Source: Syntrophaceae bacterium | Lineage (GTDB): Bacteria; Desulfobacterota; Desulfomonilia; Desulfomonilales; Desulfomonilaceae | Assembly: GCA_014874425.1 (NCBI GenBank) | Contig: JACWAG010000420.1 | Span: 1 to 7,876, forward strand | Reading direction: 5' to 3' | DNA: 7,876 nucleotides | Part shown: positions 6,646 through 7,876 of the stretch, piece by piece | How the letters are laid out: each line of letters opens with the position of its first letter | Position numbering within the stretch: position 1 is the first letter of the stretch | Notes under the pieces: model-generated | The model's input: the letters and a program-made list of their open reading frames with translations, nothing else | Told to the model about the DNA's origin: nothing | Database searches by the model: none | Made by a program: the position numbers and the translations under genes

Positions 6646-6659
6646 GAAGGAGAAAAAAT

Positions 6660-7691
6660 ATGACAAAAAGCGACGAGCCTGGGTCCAAAGGCAAACTTAA
6701 CATTGGAGAAGTAAAAAGCCTAAAAGTCGAGGTTCTCTCTGAAACGGGCTGGTTCGACAATGAGATCATAAGAAAGAATATGATGGACCATGGAGGCATG
6801 ACTACGAGCCAGTATGAAATCCCTTGGGACCCGGACAATGCTGGAGGATATTCAGCCCTGATAACAGTTGTTTCCCTGGATGATAAAGAAACCAGAATAC
6901 TTCTGGATACGGGTTGGAGCAACGAGTGGATGAATTACATCTTCACGGAAAAGAGTAATGTAGCTGGTATGCTCAAAAATGACCAAATTGATTTTATGGT
7001 TCTATCGCATTGGCATTTGGACCACTTTTGGGGTATCGAGTCCACTTTAAAACACAAGCCTGATATTACACTATATGCGCCTTATACCTGTTACCCTGAG
7101 GACATGTCACTCTTGAAGGGAGAAAGACATCTAAAGGTCAGAAACAAGGCCGGTCAAGAAGTCCTAATATGTAAAAATGACACGCCGCACATGGGTAAGC
7201 TGATTTTGTGCGCGCCGGAAGGGGAAGAGAACTCAGGAATCTATAAATTGATGCCGGGGGTTGCTCTGAAAATGTTCGATGTGCCGATAATACTTAGGGT
7301 GAGGGGCGAAAACGTTCTATATTTCAACATTAAGGATAAGGGCTTTGTTACTGTTACTGGATGTGGACATCCTGGTGTCTTGAGTATTCTGTCGTTTGCC
7401 AGGGACAACTTCGAAGAATACAAGGCTTATGGATGTTACGGAGGTCTTCATATAGCGGCTTTTGAACAGTGGGACCCAAAATTTGATGAATTGATAGAGG
7501 AAGTAAAGTCATTCAACATGACCAAAATGGGGTGTAACCACTGCACCGGGTGGATTTGGGCCGAGAAAGCCACTACTTCTGGGCTCCCAATTATTCAAGG
7601 GACAGACAAATACAAAACCTATACTAGACATTCCACATCTAACAAAGGGAACCATGTGTTTCTTACAAATGGTGATTCAGTTGTTTTCTGA
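6660..7691 (+). CDS. MBL-fold metallohydrolase, COG1237-like
   Basis: This 343-residue protein has a metallo-beta-lactamase fold and resembles the COG1237 group, which includes the enzyme annotated as 7,8-dihydropterin-6-methyl-4-(beta-D-ribofuranosyl)aminobenzene-5'-phosphate synthase. It probably hydrolyses or rearranges a small molecule in the cytoplasm using one or two metal ions; the substrate is unknown. LLDTGWS (81-87) ends the first beta-sandwich strand group. The metal-binding motif HWHLDH (H117, H119, D121, H122) is intact. TGCGHPG (233-239) supplies the next histidine, H237, and CNHCTG (292-297) corresponds to the family's terminal HCTG, with H294 as the likely last ligand. There is no signal peptide. 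An N-terminal extension of about 20 polar residues precedes the first strand. The start is firm: AAGGAG at 6647-6652 lies seven bases before the ATG. The gene sits alone behind a duplicated dyad, suggesting its own regulation. No clear terminator follows. Confidence 0.9.
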   Translation: MTKSDEPGSKGKLNIGEVKSLKVEVLSETGWFDNEIIRKNMMDHGGMTTSQYEIPWDPDNAGGYSALITVVSLDDKETRILLDTGWSNEWMNYIFTEKSNVAGMLKNDQIDFMVLSHWHLDHFWGIESTLKHKPDITLYAPYTCYPEDMSLLKGERHLKVRNKAGQEVLICKNDTPHMGKLILCAPEGEENSGIYKLMPGVALKMFDVPIILRVRGENVLYFNIKDKGFVTVTGCGHPGVLSILSFARDNFEEYKAYGCYGGLHIAAFEQWDPKFDELIEEVKSFNMTKMGCNHCTGWIWAEKATTSGLPIIQGTDKYKTYTRHSTSNKGNHVFLTNGDSVVF

Positions 7692-7876
7692 TCTCAAGGC
7701 TTGACCTCATTTTGTATTGCTGGGAATTAATAGACATTGCGGCTTCCGCTGAGGTTTTATAGCTTGACGGCCTGAGACCCTCATGATCATTTCTATCTTG
7801 CGCTTGACGCATCTGAGCACCCATTAGTCTAAAATTGCATCAATATTACAATAGAAGACAGGAATGAGTTGAGCAA
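7692..7876. other. Non-coding end of window with short repeats
   Basis: No supported gene lies in these 185 bases. They hold three copies of GCTTGAC (7699-7705, 7762-7768, 7802-7808) and a small GCGG-CTT-CCGC hairpin at 7739-7749, too short to call a terminator. A weak promoter-like pair, TTGACG (7804-7809) and TCTAAA (7828-7833) with an 18-base spacer, lies near the end. AGGA at 7860-7863 could be a ribosome binding site for a gene that begins at or beyond the window edge. An ATG at 7864 meets a stop codon after one codon and is not a gene. Confidence 0.4.

Noticed and set aside
7739..7759. Terminator after the metallohydrolase
   Set aside because: The GCGG-CTT-CCGC stem is only four base pairs and is separated from the short TTTT by TGAGG, too weak to call.
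1..7876. CRISPR array, tRNA, rRNA or insertion sequence
   Set aside because: No regularly spaced repeats, cloverleaf-like sequences, transposase motifs or terminal inverted repeats with target duplications were seen on either strand.

Overview
The window looks like ordinary chromosomal sequence from a Gram-negative bacterium. The GC content is moderate, somewhat below 50% by eye. Genes are well spaced and several have strong Shine-Dalgarno sites. The mix of genes (Lon, a MacB/FtsX-type permease, a DUF2062 membrane protein, a COG1237-like metallo-beta-lactamase-fold protein and a Wzx-like flippase) would fit an anaerobic deltaproteobacterial (Desulfobacterota-type) genome. That assignment is an inference and cannot be proved from the sequence alone. 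There is no rRNA, tRNA, CRISPR array, transposase or integrase, and no clear sign of horizontal transfer.

Layout. Positions 1-2166 hold the 3' nine-tenths of lon, the ATP-dependent protease; its N-terminus lies upstream of the window. About 90 bases later comes a 62-residue protein of unknown family with a helix-turn-helix-like centre (2257-2445). It has a strong ribosome binding site, a plausible promoter, a small dyad in its leader and a good intrinsic terminator (2521-2550). Next is a 147-residue YdcZ/DUF606 membrane protein (2651-3094). It converges on a Wzx/MATE-like polysaccharide flippase on the minus strand (3105-4556), with only 10 bases between the two stop codons. A divergent intergenic region with inverted repeats separates the flippase from a two-gene plus-strand unit: a MacB/FtsX-type ABC permease (best start TTG 4732, end 5916) and a DUF2062 membrane protein (5921-6538). 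After a 121-base gap carrying two copies of a dyad exactly 50 bases apart comes an MBL-fold metallohydrolase (6660-7691). The last 185 bases are non-coding and contain short repeated elements and a weak promoter-like sequence.

How the genes relate. The permease and the DUF2062 gene are almost certainly co-transcribed, as 4 bases separate them. The other genes look like separate transcription units with no shared pathway. The permease has no ATPase or membrane-fusion partner in the window, and the flippase has no glycosyltransferase neighbours. Two start codons need care. The flippase most likely starts at ATG 4556, since an AGGAGG site lies inside the longer open frame. The permease most likely starts at TTG 4732, behind AGGAG, and not at GTG 4687.

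I do not see a convincing new multi-gene system. The most distinctive signals are the duplicated TTGAAC-N5-GTTCTC dyad before the metallohydrolase, the unrecognised 62-residue protein next to lon, and the permease/DUF2062 pair.
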